Shown: positions 1 through 10,039 of the stretch, piece after piece | Layout: each line of letters begins with the position of its first letter | Position numbering within the stretch: position 1 is the stretch's first letter | The notes under the pieces: generated by a model | Told to the model about the DNA's origin: nothing | Database searches by the model: none | What the model saw: the letters and a program-made list of their open reading frames with translations, nothing else | Translations under genes and position numbers: made by a program | NCBI GenBank assembly: GCA_015499995.1 | Contig: JADNRV010000543.1 | Coordinates: 1-25,464 of the forward strand | Direction: 5' to 3' | Length of the DNA stretch: 25,464 bases | Origin: Flammula alnicola | Taxonomy: Eukaryota; Basidiomycota; Agaricomycetes; Agaricales; Strophariaceae

Positions 1-1
1 T

Positions 2-106
2 CGCCGAAAGTTAAAAGAAAGCCTGGGCTTGGACGGCAGTGTCGAGGTCCAGATGAAGAATGTACCTCGAGAACCAAAGAGCCTCTATATGGCGATGACC
101 ATCTGA
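2..106 (+). CDS. 3' end of a gene cut by the window edge
   Basis: An open frame enters from the left edge and ends at a TGA at 104-106, giving about 34 residues. The stretch is lysine- and glutamate-rich with ordinary amino acid composition (it includes SLGLDGSVEVQMKNVPREP) and contains no stop. It reads like the C-terminal tail of a soluble protein, but it is too short to assign to a family. The next 180 bases hold only AT-rich sequence. It could also be a chance open frame, because 34 codons is not long. Confidence 0.3.
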   Translation, partial: RRKLKESLGLDGSVEVQMKNVPREPKSLYMAMTI

Positions 107-291
107 CATGTTCTGTTACGCTCCTGACTCGGAGACCCGAGAGTCTAGAACCTGGCCACCTGCCTAGACAACTAAATTTGATGACTCCAAGTGTACTATT
201 TTAATTCGTTTATTCTTAGTTTTGGAATCTGCCCATGAGGCTAGTCTCTCACGACAGACCAAATAATAGATGACAGTCGATCTATATATAA

Positions 292-884
292 GGTCTGTTT
301 CAATTTGAAGGCCTTTTGGTGGGTGGGTCGATTCGGCCTTCTCGGCCAAAAAATCAACACATTTTGAACATCACGTGCCCATAGATCAGTCATCTAATCT
401 AATCTTTTCGCGCTCTACTGAGGCACTGGTAGAACTTGCTTCATTAAATTCATGTCATTGCCCGTTGGTTCCGCCAACAGAAAAGCAAGAACTCTATGTA
501 TTAGTGTAGTAACCTTGAAAATAGAATATCATCATCCCTGGATGTCAAAAAAAGTGCTATGCAGACCTGTGGGACCTCTCACAATGCCAATGTCCCATCG
601 GCAACCCCCAGTGTCAACTCGAAAGACTACTCGCACAATTTCAGAAAAGGTGGCAACTGTGCGTGCTGGCATTTCCGATGCTGGTTGGATGGTGCTCACA
701 TTTCTAAATCACTTTCTTAACCTCAAATACCAGACAATAGCAACGAAACATTGAAAGAACGCGTCGCGCGAGGATTACACGTGACGTTCGCCGATTGCGT
801 ATCTCAGCTCACATGATGTTCAAAATGTGTCCGAGAAGGCCGAATCGACCCACCCACCAAAAGGCCGTCAAATTGAACAAGACT
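292..884. repeat. Spaced inverted repeat, arms about 75-86 bp
   Basis: The left arm (292-377) is the reverse complement of the right arm (810-884). A 36-bp core is identical in inverted orientation (310-345 against 831-866), and a second exact stretch covers the sequence gatgttcaaaatgtgt and its complement. The left arm has about 11 extra bases between the two blocks. The arms enclose about 430 bp. This could be a degraded MITE-like element or an inverted duplication. I see no target-site duplication and no transposase. Confidence 0.7.
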
Positions 885-1153
885 ACCATGAGGCAGCCTA
901 TCATCCTCAGGCTGAACATATCCACCGCGACGTTGAAGATAGCCGCCAGCCAAGAAAACAAAAAAGTAACTACGCATAACGATCCCAGTGACCGTTAGCT
1001 GTTAGCTGACCGTTGACGACTCGCCGCAAGGTACATTATCAGGGATATCGATATGTCATTCAATATTGAACATTGAATGTCACGGTTCGTTATGTTCATT
1101 TATCAAAGTCTATCTGGCTCTACATATGTAGCTACTTCGAAGTTCGAGTTAGT
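378..1153. other. Region without a recognised gene
   Basis: The interior and right flank of the inverted repeat hold no gene I can recognise. On the minus strand an open stretch at about 545-710 reads like protein and includes the peptides MPARTVATFSEIVRVVFRVD and GPTGLHSTFFDIQG before a TGA pair. It lacks a clear start or splice context and may be an exon relic. A short duplicated motif, gttagctgttagctgaccg, lies near 996-1014. Confidence 0.3.
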
Positions 1154-2314
1154 TTATGCCTCTGGAGCAGGAACAGTGGCGGCGGCCGTCACACCTGCCT
1201 GGACAGCCTCCATTCCGGGCCTATCAACTGCATCCTGGGGATGAATGACTTTGTCGTACCAAAAACACCAACCCTCTGCCCTTGCACCACCCTTTTCCTG
1301 GTCTAGGAGCCCCGCACCCAGGTCTATCACGGTTGGCTCGTCTCCTGCATTCTCAGGTCCACGCCCACTCTTATTATCTGTCGTCCAATAGAATGCAGAT
1401 GCACCGCAGGTATCGCAGAATTCACGGAAGGTGCCCGGGGAACTCTGATACTGCTTCAGTCCGTGGGGTCTTTTGCTGCGCTCATCTGGGTTCTTGGAGT
1501 CGTAAAATGCCACTGGGAGGGAGGTCCGCACGTCGATGACATTGGCTCGTGGAAGAATGATCCAGCTCTGGACGGTCGTCCCGCTGGTGAGCCTGCAGCT
1601 GGTGCAGAAGCAGTGCCCGCTCATGAAGCGCACGCGCGACGCGGGGTCGCTATCGTTGGCCGGGACGAGCCACCATTTTCGCGGGTCCTTGGCTTCCTCC
1701 TGCTTCGCGCGTGTGAGGTAGACCGAGATCTTCTTGCAGTGGCAATATGCCTCCAGTCGCTCTGCGTCTTCGCCGGCTTCCTTATGCTGCTCGTCGTTCC
1801 TCAACAATTTCTCCGCCTTCCATTCAACAGGCAAAGTCGGCCCATCCTCAGTGCCCGTGTGCCTCGGTATCTCAACCCCTTCCAAGACTCGGAAATGGTC
1901 CGCCAACCCGCCGTCGAGAGTGTCTGCCACGAAGATGTGATGTCCGACCTTAACCACCCCCTCCGTGCGCCCCAGCGTGCCAGTCGAGACAAACCACGTC
2001 GGCTCAGGTTTGTCGTCCTTTGCCTCGAGCATATACGCAGAGCAATTGGAGCAGAAGTAGCGCGTTAGCTCCTTGCTGGCGTTGTATTTCGTGAGATGGG
2101 ATAGGTCGGCTGGATTATGCGCCTCCGGACCTGAGTCGGCAGAGAGCGGCGTGCCTTCGACGATGGCAACATTCACGTTAAGCTCACCAGTAATGTGGCG
2201 GCAGGTGTTGCAATGGCACATGTTGGTTGCCTGGGGAAGTTTGGATGTGAGGAAGGGTATCTGGAAAGCGTTCAGACCGCAGTGGCACGACGCTTTCACG
2301 TAGCTCAAGGACAT
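1154..2314 (-). CDS. Two-domain GFA/CENP-V-like zinc protein
   Basis: This is an intact intronless frame of 386 aa from ATG at 2314. It contains two copies of the GFA (glutathione-dependent formaldehyde-activating/CENP-V, Mss4-like) fold. Domain 1 covers about residues 8-145 with CHC at 10-12, CHCNTC at 33-38 and CSNC at 88-91. Domain 2 covers about 188-345 with CHC at 191-193, CFCTSC at 235-240 and CDTC at 300-303. These are the usual cysteine groups for structural and catalytic-site zinc. In bacteria a single-domain member (Gfa) was proposed to help form S-hydroxymethylglutathione. The substrate of fungal tandem proteins is not known, so a role in thiol or aldehyde chemistry is inference. 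The Ala/Pro-rich C-terminal tail follows the second domain. A TATA-like box lies about 70 bp upstream of the ATG. The family call is firm and the function is open. Confidence 0.9.
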   Translation of the reverse strand: MSLSYVKASCHCGLNAFQIPFLTSKLPQATNMCHCNTCRHITGELNVNVAIVEGTPLSADSGPEAHNPADLSHLTKYNASKELTRYFCSNCSAYMLEAKDDKPEPTWFVSTGTLGRTEGVVKVGHHIFVADTLDGGLADHFRVLEGVEIPRHTGTEDGPTLPVEWKAEKLLRNDEQHKEAGEDAERLEAYCHCKKISVYLTRAKQEEAKDPRKWWLVPANDSDPASRVRFMSGHCFCTSCRLTSGTTVQSWIILPRANVIDVRTSLPVAFYDSKNPDERSKRPHGLKQYQSSPGTFREFCDTCGASAFYWTTDNKSGRGPENAGDEPTVIDLGAGLLDQEKGGARAEGWCFWYDKVIHPQDAVDRPGMEAVQAGVTAAATVPAPEA

Positions 2315-2381
2315 GGTTTGATAATGTCGTCGAATTATCGAAAGGCTTATAGGTTGCTGGATTCAAACAAAACCTGAGGGC

Positions 2382-2388
2382 TTTTATA
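2382..2388 (-). promoter_or_regulatory. TATA box of the GFA-like gene
   Basis: TATAAAA on the minus strand, about 68 bp upstream of the ATG at 2314. Spacing and sequence fit a fungal core promoter. Confidence 0.5.
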
Positions 2389-2389
2389 T

Positions 2390-3223
2390 TGCTTGGAGTA
2401 CAGGGCCGAGCGGGTGATTTGCCACATTACGTTTGTCCAGCTGTCGTAAATTCAATGGATGTTGGCATTCTAGGTCATGACTCATAATCATGAGCTGCTA
2501 TCTGTCCTTGCTGGAGATCTATTGAATTCTGATTTTATCGCATTAATTAGCAAGGGAAATAGTCCGAGTCATACTATATATTCCCTCACCAACTTGAAGA
2601 GCCTGATTCGGAGAAATGCATCAAACCTCCGGATCAGACATGTTACCAAAGATTATGTCGCGACCACTTCAAGGAGAAAATTCGACGCATGGAAATTACT
2701 CTGCATAGCAAGCTCTCCGATGTTTCCTACTCTTTACCATGGAATCGGGGTTGGAGTATATACAGTTAGACGCAAGTTAGACGCGCCCGTTAAAGCACGA
2801 TATCGATCTCCGAAAGAGATACATTTTTTCTACAGTTGACCTTCACAAATTTCAGATTTCACAAATTTCAGAATGGTCATGACTTGGCTACAGGTTGTTA
2901 AACAGCACACTAGGCCCAGGGCACGGCTGACGAACAAAGAAAGCTAAAGGAGTGGTATTGTTTTTAATAATGGCACAAGATGAATGCATACAACGAGAAT
3001 AAGAGGAATAAAGAGAGACTACTGGGGGGTTAAAAAGAAAAGAAAAGGAACGTAGATATGATATGAGGTGACAGAAACTTCATCATTATAAGGAGCATAG
3101 CTTGAGCAAAAACATTCGACGAGGCTGAAAAAAAAGGTAGCATCAAGACAAAGACGAAAAGATATAGGCAAACCCAATCAGTCCGAAGGAGATACTAAAA
3201 ACAAGTCTGGTATACGATGAGAT
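2390..3223. other. Intergenic region, upstream of the GFA gene and downstream of the PH-protein gene
   Basis: No supported gene. An open frame of 120 codons on the plus strand (2477-2839) has no recognisable domain and an unremarkable composition, so I do not call it. A 15-bp unit, ttcacaaatttcaga, is repeated directly at 2842-2856 and 2858-2872. The part next to 3224 is A/G-rich and probably contains the 3' UTR of the minus-strand gene. Confidence 0.4.
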
Positions 3224-6200
3224 TTAATCGTGCGCTGTAACGGAAGTTTTTGTAGACCGCCTTGAACCAAAACGGAGTTTGCCATCATCACCTCGACCCC
3301 ATGAGAAAATTCCTCCGCCTCCGCCTTCATGAGACTGGGCGCTGCCTGTCTTAGACCGGAAAGACCACGCGGGTGATGAAGGGCGGGCATGATCCTGAGG
3401 ATTGGGTTCCAGGTGCTGGTTATCGGTACTTCTCCGGCTCGTAAGAGTGCCTTGATTCTGCTGATTGGTGTGATTGTGGTGGTGATGGTGCTTCCCTGAA
3501 TGACCAACAGTATGTCGTCCGTCGCAGCAGGCTCGAACGTTCTCCAAGCCCTCCAAGCCTTCATCTGACATGGTTCCATCATGAAGTTCAAAGTCTAACT
3601 CGTCTGAGTCTTGACCAGGAACATCGACGAATGATCTGTCGGGGCTGTATGGGCTTTCGGGGCCATTCCACCGAAGATACTCTAAGGCTGGCGTGCCAGA
3701 GCGCTTGCTTGCTGATCTTCCTACGGAGAGTTGGGATCGACTCCGTTGACCACGAGGTGTGGTGTTCCATGGTTCACCCTGTACAGGACTCCTGGCACTG
3801 CGTTGACTTTGTGGGCTGCCGACTAGAGGAGGCCGACGTTGATGGTCAGTATGTTCGGGAGTTTGGGGCAGGATCGTGTTATTTGCAGGTGACAACATGG
3901 TTGGGTTGTTTGGCCGTGCAAGAAGATATTTCAGGGCCTGTTTAAAAGATACATATAAAGAGGAACTTCGTCAAGACAGGGAGACGCACGTTTAACCAGA
4001 TATCATGCCTCTCTTTGGTAAGAGCAGTAATCTTCATTTCTCGTTGAGGCGTGGAAACGACGACACTGTACTGATAGAGACCAGGAGGCATGGGATTCGG
4101 GTCGAGCACAGAACGCACTCCTTCAATGTAAGCTGAACAAAACGATGTTAAATGTGATCTCCAACAAAGCTTCGAGAACGCACCACTCTTGGCACTGGAC
4201 TCAGAGACATTAGATGATCCAGGGTCGGCTGAACTCCAGTACAATGTCTTGGTATATGGATGAACCCAGAAGAATCGCTTGTGACGCCTCTCTCCGACAC
4301 CTTTCCCAATCGCGCGGCGGGTATACTTGTATAAGAACTCTCCGATCATCGTCTGTGTGATAGCATGGATAATGGCAGGATCGGTTGACATTGTGTTGTT
4401 TGCACGCGGGGTGATATCGGCTGTCTTGTCTGGTGTTGATGGCTCGGGGACGGCTGCATTAAGATCGTAAGGGTGGCGGTCAGAAGACATGGATGAACGA
4501 GGGGATGCAACGCTGCGATCTGAGGTAAGGGATGTGGAAGACATTCCTCCGTGCTCTCGCTCTCTAACATTGTGAGAAGAGAGGGTACGCGATGGGGGCA
4601 ACGATGCCTGTGCATGACTGGCGGGCATTGGCAGCCGACCTAAAGCTGCTGGTCGATGGCGGTTGTCGTAGACCAGCTTGAGATGGTGGCATACTTGAAG
4701 CATGTGAGCGGATGCTGTATTTCCCACCTGGTACGGAAAGGACGGAGCCAAGGGGCGTTGTTGCACGCTGTATAAGTTCAGGTGGCGGCGGCGATGAAGG
4801 CCTTGGAGGAGGTCCATCATGGATTCCATTTGAAGCCATTCTTCTTTCGGGAATGAAGTTGGGTGGAGGCATGCTGTTGGATGGAGGTGGCAACTTTGGA
4901 GGCGGGGGTAGAGACATCATCGGTGGCCTCGTCTTGTCCATCGAGGCGAGGATGGGACCGCCAGCCGACGATGAAGGCACACGAGACCTGCTGGTCAAAT
5001 CCTCTGCAGCAGTACCAGAAGAAATCAATGACTCGATAGACTGTCGTCTATCCGAAGTTGCTGTACGACGCCCGATTGTACCCGACGATTCGCGGAACAC
5101 GCTGGACAAAGGTGTAGGCACAGGCGATGGCGCAGTGAAAACTGGGGCAGGAGTTGACGGTGCGAGTCCATTGGAGGCGGCAGATGGGGCAGGAGGAGGT
5201 ATGAATTGGAATTGATGGCTGGCAGAGCCCACACGATAGAGGCCAGGAGATAAGATTGGTTTTGGGGATGGAGCAGGAGCGATAACAGGAACGAGAGGCA
5301 TAGGCGGCCTCCACTCGTCGGTTTGTATCGACATCTCCTTGACTTCGGGTTTTGGTGCCTCGATAATGACAGGCGCTGGTGGCTCGTACAGGTTCGCGCT
5401 GACACCAACGGTCTCGTACGCGACCGGTACTTGTCGCAACGTTGGTGTAATACGACGAGGCGGAGGTAGGCGGGCGGTGGAGTGAGGATGTCGAGCGTTC
5501 ATGTCTGCTAGAGAAGTGGGATGCTTTGATGCTTTCTGCATCATCATCGTCTGAATCCGAGTAATCATTATCCGTCATAGTGCGCACGGAATGGAAATCT
5601 TCGGAAGGAGTAGACATCATAATACTCTGCCTCGCGTCATGATAGTCATCCTCAGTGTCCGCCCCCGTCTCCGTTTCTTCCCCTTCATCAATTTCGTCAT
5701 CGACCTCGGCATGGTGCTCGACCAAGAAAGCACGAGTGATAGTGGTATCGCCAACACTAGTATTTGTGCGCGAGATATCAGACTGAGTGATGGTAGCCCG
5801 ACGACTTGTATCCGCAATTACGAGAGGAGGGACTCCTTTGCCAAGGACAGATGTAACTGGAGCTGGCTCCGGTAATGGATCTGTACCAACACCATTCTCG
5901 ACCAAAACAGGCGGAGGAACAAAGGCTCTGGTATGTGGTGTTGAATTCCCATTTCCGCTTTCTCGACAACAATTTCAGGCTCCGATTCCGTCTGCAGAGC
6001 CATGTCTGTTGTAGCAACTTTGGGAGGAAGAACGACTTCGGGTTCAGGTTCGGGTTCAGATTGAACACCCATTTCCGCGTGCACAGGGGCGGGCGCAGAA
6101 CCTCCACAACGACAGGCGGCTCTGGCAGTACGACTGTCTTCTCCTCCTCGATGACCTCAGTCTGGCAACCGAACTCGACTTTCTCGACTTTCTTGACCCT

Positions 6201-8459
6201 AATGTACTCCGCATCGTCGTCATCCTCTTCAATGATCCCTGCTTCGTTCAGCAGAGATGTGTTGACATCTTTCAGAGAAGACGACTCTATGCCGCCAAGC
6301 TCGGCAGCGAGAACTTCCGGAGCATCCACGATTGAAGGTGGGCGAGCTTCCTTGAATGGGACACCACCTCTCGGCCTGCGACCAACAGGACCGCCTCTTG
6401 CTGACCGACCAAGAACAACCTGACGCAAAGGACTGCTGGTATATGAACCATTAGAAGGGACGCGCTTAAGGACGTTCGCAAAAGCCGGGTCCATGCCGTC
6501 GACACTAGTCCGATTCGAGTTTGTTTCCATGGGGCCTGGAGACGGTGAGCGAGAAAGACGTCCTGGACGTTCTGCGCGTTCGTCTTGCTCTTCTGTCTGT
6601 TGGTCGATGTCATGGCTCCTGCCGAAAAACTGAGAAACTTCGTCTTCATCGTCGGCTTGGTTGAAATGAATAGGGATGGGCGGCACTGGAGGAGGGGATT
6701 CGTCTAACAGATGTTGGGATTGGTCGTCGTCATTATAGTCGGATGACGGGCTGCTAGCAGCCACAAGTCTTTGTATAAGGGTAATGCCTCCTCGTCCGCC
6801 GCGGCCGCGGCCGCGACCACCACGACCACCGACTTTGAAGGGTGTTGTTGATCGCTTAGCAGGCCGCTTGTTTTCAACGACAGCGGTGTTCTCATCAATA
6901 TAGTCTTCGGCTTGGTCTTCTTCGACGTCCTGAACCTCTGCACCACTTTCCAAGCGCATGCGAAGCTGTTTCTCACGGTTCAATGACCCTTTCAGAGTGT
7001 TGATCTGCCTCTGGGCATGCGCAAGCCGTTGTTGCAATGCTTCGATTTCGTTTGTCGGGTGATTGGCGGCCAAAAATGGCTTGCGAACTGGTGAAGGGTC
7101 TGGCGAATCGGCAAAGTCAGACCCGAGGTCATCTTGAGGAAACAGTCCCGAGACATCCAAATTTCTACGATTAGTAGATCCTCGCCCAGTCGTTCCAAAG
7201 ACGTCGTCTGGATCGTCGTGGCCAGCAGGAGTAAGGAAGTCTTTCGTGTCGGGCCCACCGGGAGTAAGAGGAGAACCAAAGCGAGGCAGACGTCTCCCAG
7301 CACGGGCTACCTCCGCCTTCAATGTGTCCATTGCTTGCTGGAGATCAGATTTGTCGCGTGCAAGACCTGCTGCATGTTTCCGAGCCTGTGCGATGTCAGT
7401 CTCGTGTTTGGCCTTCATCTCTTCGATAACAGTTTGAAGTCGTTCGCCTTCATTCTTGTGTTGGTCGCCGGTGTCGCGAGCAAGGGCAAGTGATTTGGTG
7501 AGACGTTTGTGTTCAGATTCAAGGCGTTGTACCGCAGCTTGTGAGTCGCCGAATTCTTTTCTGAGCTCCTGTAGGTTGACTTCGAGATTCCAGTTTTCTT
7601 CCTTGAATTTGTCTAGAGACTACATCAGGCCAAGGGGAAGTGTATCAAAGAAAAGAGAAAACATACCGGTACTTTGCTCTTGTTGCCTCAGAGCCGTCCT
7701 GAGGCTTTCGACAGATTTTTCGAGGTCGTCCTTCTCTTCTTTCATGTCCTGGATAGCCTTATCACGTTCGCCGAGGAGACTCTGAAGACGGCGGACTTCG
7801 GTGAGCAGTCCGCTGCCAATTTCGAATGCAAATTCTAGGAAAAGGAAGCAATGAGTGCCACAGCTGATAGATGGGTACGTAGTTGAAAGGCTGAGACCTA
7901 CCAACATCATCAGCTCGATGAGCCGCGTTTTTGGCGCGCCTCGACTGGGCGGCAGACGTTCCTGCAGCTGCCTTTGTGCGTTCAGGCTCTTCCCGGGGTA
8001 AGTCTGTGTATGGCACGGCGGGCGAATGAGAGCCGCCGTTCAGGAACCGCTGAGAACGAAAAGGAGAAAAAGATATAACATTCCTCCCAAGTGGCACATT
8101 TGTAAAATGCCACGCACCTTTGAGCTGCTGCCGAAAGCACTTGAGAGCTGCGCATTCTCCGAGTCCCATGCCATGATAGTGTCCGCAAGCTCACGATATC
8201 GCTCACGCGCGTCGTGATCGATCTCATCGTCCTCTCCCTTATCTGCCTCCAAATCATGCAGCTGCCTGATGCGCTCCTCCAGTTCCATCTGTTGGGCAAG
8301 AACCCGCTGCCCGAGACTGCCTGCTTGTTGCAGCTGCTTCTCCTTGCTGTCAAGCAGGTTTTGTAGATGAAGTTTCATATCGCCAGCGGTCGAAAAATGA
8401 TTGTGAGATGATGAAAAGTCCGGCATTGGGGGCAAGACCGGGGCTCCAGATAATGCCAT
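3224..8459 (-). CDS. Num1/ApsA/Mcp5-like cortical anchor protein with coiled coil and PH domain; reading frame broken
   Basis: Six exons: 8459-8118, 8049-7902, 7834-7667, 7612-4184, 4132-3990 and 3937-3224. The five introns are 51-68 nt with GT-AG ends. About 1650 aa once frame changes are allowed for. The N-terminus is a coiled coil (LQNLLDSKEKQLQQ, then LAQQMELEERIRQL) followed by further heptad-rich segments. The middle is acidic, proline-rich and low-complexity, with an RG-rich stretch and several QTE-type motifs. The C-terminus has an Mcp5-type PH domain beginning IIHAITQTMIGEFLYKYTRR and ending DIWLN-ALKYLLARP across the last splice, then a Ser/Arg/His-rich tail. Relatives bind PI(4,5)P2 at the cell cortex and anchor dynein and mitochondria for nuclear migration. 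The central exon changes frame at about 6086-6093, 5918-5924, 5400-5540 and 4600-4680 with no credible introns there. This means sequence errors or a decaying gene. An in-frame ATG at 8621 is an alternative start. The family is clear from the PH domain and N-terminal coiled coil. Confidence 0.85.
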
Positions 8460-8621
8460 GGCCTGAAGAGCCTTTGAAAGCCCTCGGAGGGTCTTGGTGA
8501 AAAGACTTGAAGCCTCATGCCTCCATACATATGATTGAAATTCAACCGTGCCCAGATTTCCCGCGATCACGTGCAGCAAGAACAACAAGTTGTACTTGAA
8601 GCTTCTGTCAAAAACTGCCAT

Positions 8622-9493
8622 TTCAATTTTGCAACTCTTCCCAACTGTGATCTTAGAGACAAGTATGGGAGATCCCAGTCTATCTCATCTTGAGGCCAAA
8701 AAATACCAGAAATATTTAGCAGAAATGCCAGGATATAACTGCATGATTCGTGATTCTGGCCCGAACAAGCCTAGCCCCTATAGTAGTCCATGATTCGAAG
8801 TTTCCCACTGAGCCCGAGTTCGCAACGCTATTATTGCAGCCACTCGCAGCCATGGTTATATAAAATAATTGTTCTGTAGTTATGAAATACAGTGAGTAAC
8901 TCAGACGGCACAACGTGAGTGTAACGGCTGTTATTATACCTGCAATTACGAAACGCAGTGAGTAACTAGAGGTAGCTATTTCAGTATATGAAAGGTAAAG
9001 TAGTAGATGAATGTTACTGACCTCAGACGGCACGACGTGAGTGTAACGGCTGAGGTGCAGAATATCCATCGATAGGAAAATAAACCGCACGCGGGAAGTG
9101 CCGCGTGCGACCGCTCGATGGCGAGCGGCTATATGAATAAGCGGCTATGTCTCTCGGTGTCCCAGAATAGTAAGTATATATGAAAAAGAATAGAAATATA
9201 TGTATCCTTGACGGGCCATGCCTGCTTCCCTCAACATGTTCGTCCTCGTCGCAGTGACTGAGATAAAGGCAGTGAAGGTGAGGTAACCAAGATGGCCTGA
9301 AATGGTTAGATCTCACTGAATGCAGCATACTAAATGCGCTACAGCCCACCACATCCCTTTCAAGGCAAAATATTTATCTGTTTGATAAACGATAACTTTG
9401 CAGATTTACTTCTCCTCCTATTATCTTTTTATTCGTAGAACATCGACGGATGCCAATAAATACAATTTGCTTCTAGTGCATATTTGTCTCTGC
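8622..9493. other. Gene-poor region with repeats and hairpins
   Basis: Upstream region of the Num1-like gene. No gene seen. It holds a direct repeat of about 32 bp at 8900-8931 and 9022-9053 (tcagacggcac followed by acgtgagtgtaacggctg, one mismatch). A shorter repeat around cagtgagtaact occurs near 8890 and 8956. Two adjacent perfect hairpins lie at 9086-9128. Confidence 0.5.
9086..9128. repeat. Two adjacent perfect hairpins
   Basis: The first hairpin pairs cgcacgcgg (9086-9094) with ccgcgtgcg (9101-9109) around a 6-nt loop. The second pairs ccgctcg (9111-9117) with cgagcgg (9122-9128) around a 4-nt loop. Both stems are perfect and very GC-rich inside AT-rich surroundings. Confidence 0.7.
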
Positions 9494-9796
9494 TCAAGCT
9501 TGTCGGCGTCCTTCTGGATGCGCCTTGTCTTCGTCATACCATGACCAGAGTTTCTTCTGGAGGAGAACGAAGTGACCGTCCTCCACTATTCGTTTTCCAC
9601 CAGTAGATAAAATATGAATTGTGGCTAGATAAGGTGATGTCGAGCGTCGTCGACTTTGAGGTTGAACAGAAGGCGACGACTGAGCATGTGCATCAGCAAA
9701 TCCTGATTGCGCTGTGGGGCTCTGTGGGGCTCTGTGGGCTGCTGTAATCAGAAGAACCCATGCTATGGCTCTGTGACATGCTGCACAGCTTCCCAC
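9494..9796 (-). CDS. Possible small gene or relic, unknown
   Basis: A 100-codon open frame ends at 9494. Its C-terminal half, with ATIHILSTGGKRIVEDGHF and LLQKKLWSWYDED, looks protein-like. The N-terminal part overlaps a different frame that gives a Ser/Pro-rich peptide starting MSQSHSMGSSDYSSPQSP, so a frame change near 9700 is possible. A short tandem repeat, ctgtggggct, lies in this stretch at about 9711-9740. I do not recognise the family. It may be a fragment of a longer gene or a chance frame. Confidence 0.2.
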   Translation of the reverse strand: MGSCAACHRAIAWVLLITAAHRAPQSPTAQSGFADAHAQSSPSVQPQSRRRSTSPYLATIHILSTGGKRIVEDGHFVLLQKKLWSWYDEDKAHPEGRRQA

Positions 9797-10039
9797 AGAA
9801 TGCCACAGACGCCGATTTTGCGTGACAAAAATCAGGGTTTGCTGATGTGAAAATGTTTAACATGAGGAGCCTTATTCCAAGAAGCAGGTGAGACGTGGGC
9901 AGGGTGTGCAGGAGACGTCGACGGTGCATGAGATGGTCTATTTTATGTCAGTTTCCCGTGTACTTCGAGGTCGCGATGGAGGCTGTGGCAAAAAATTCAG
10001 TTTCGTTGTTGCTGAACACAATCACGGGAGGACGACTGG

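Noticed and set aside
1463..2068. 201-codon plus-strand frame
   Set aside because: Antisense shadow of the GFA-like gene, which has clear zinc motifs on the other strand.
2477..2839. 120-codon plus-strand open frame
   Set aside because: No domain, signal or splice context, and no sign of codon preference. Probably chance.
4712..5215. 167-codon plus-strand frame rich in Gly
   Set aside because: Antisense shadow of the proline-rich part of the Num1-like gene.
5400..5560. An intron joining two frames of the Num1-like gene, using an acceptor at ttctctag
   Set aside because: The only usable upstream donor gives a stop immediately after splicing, and the removed part looks coding.
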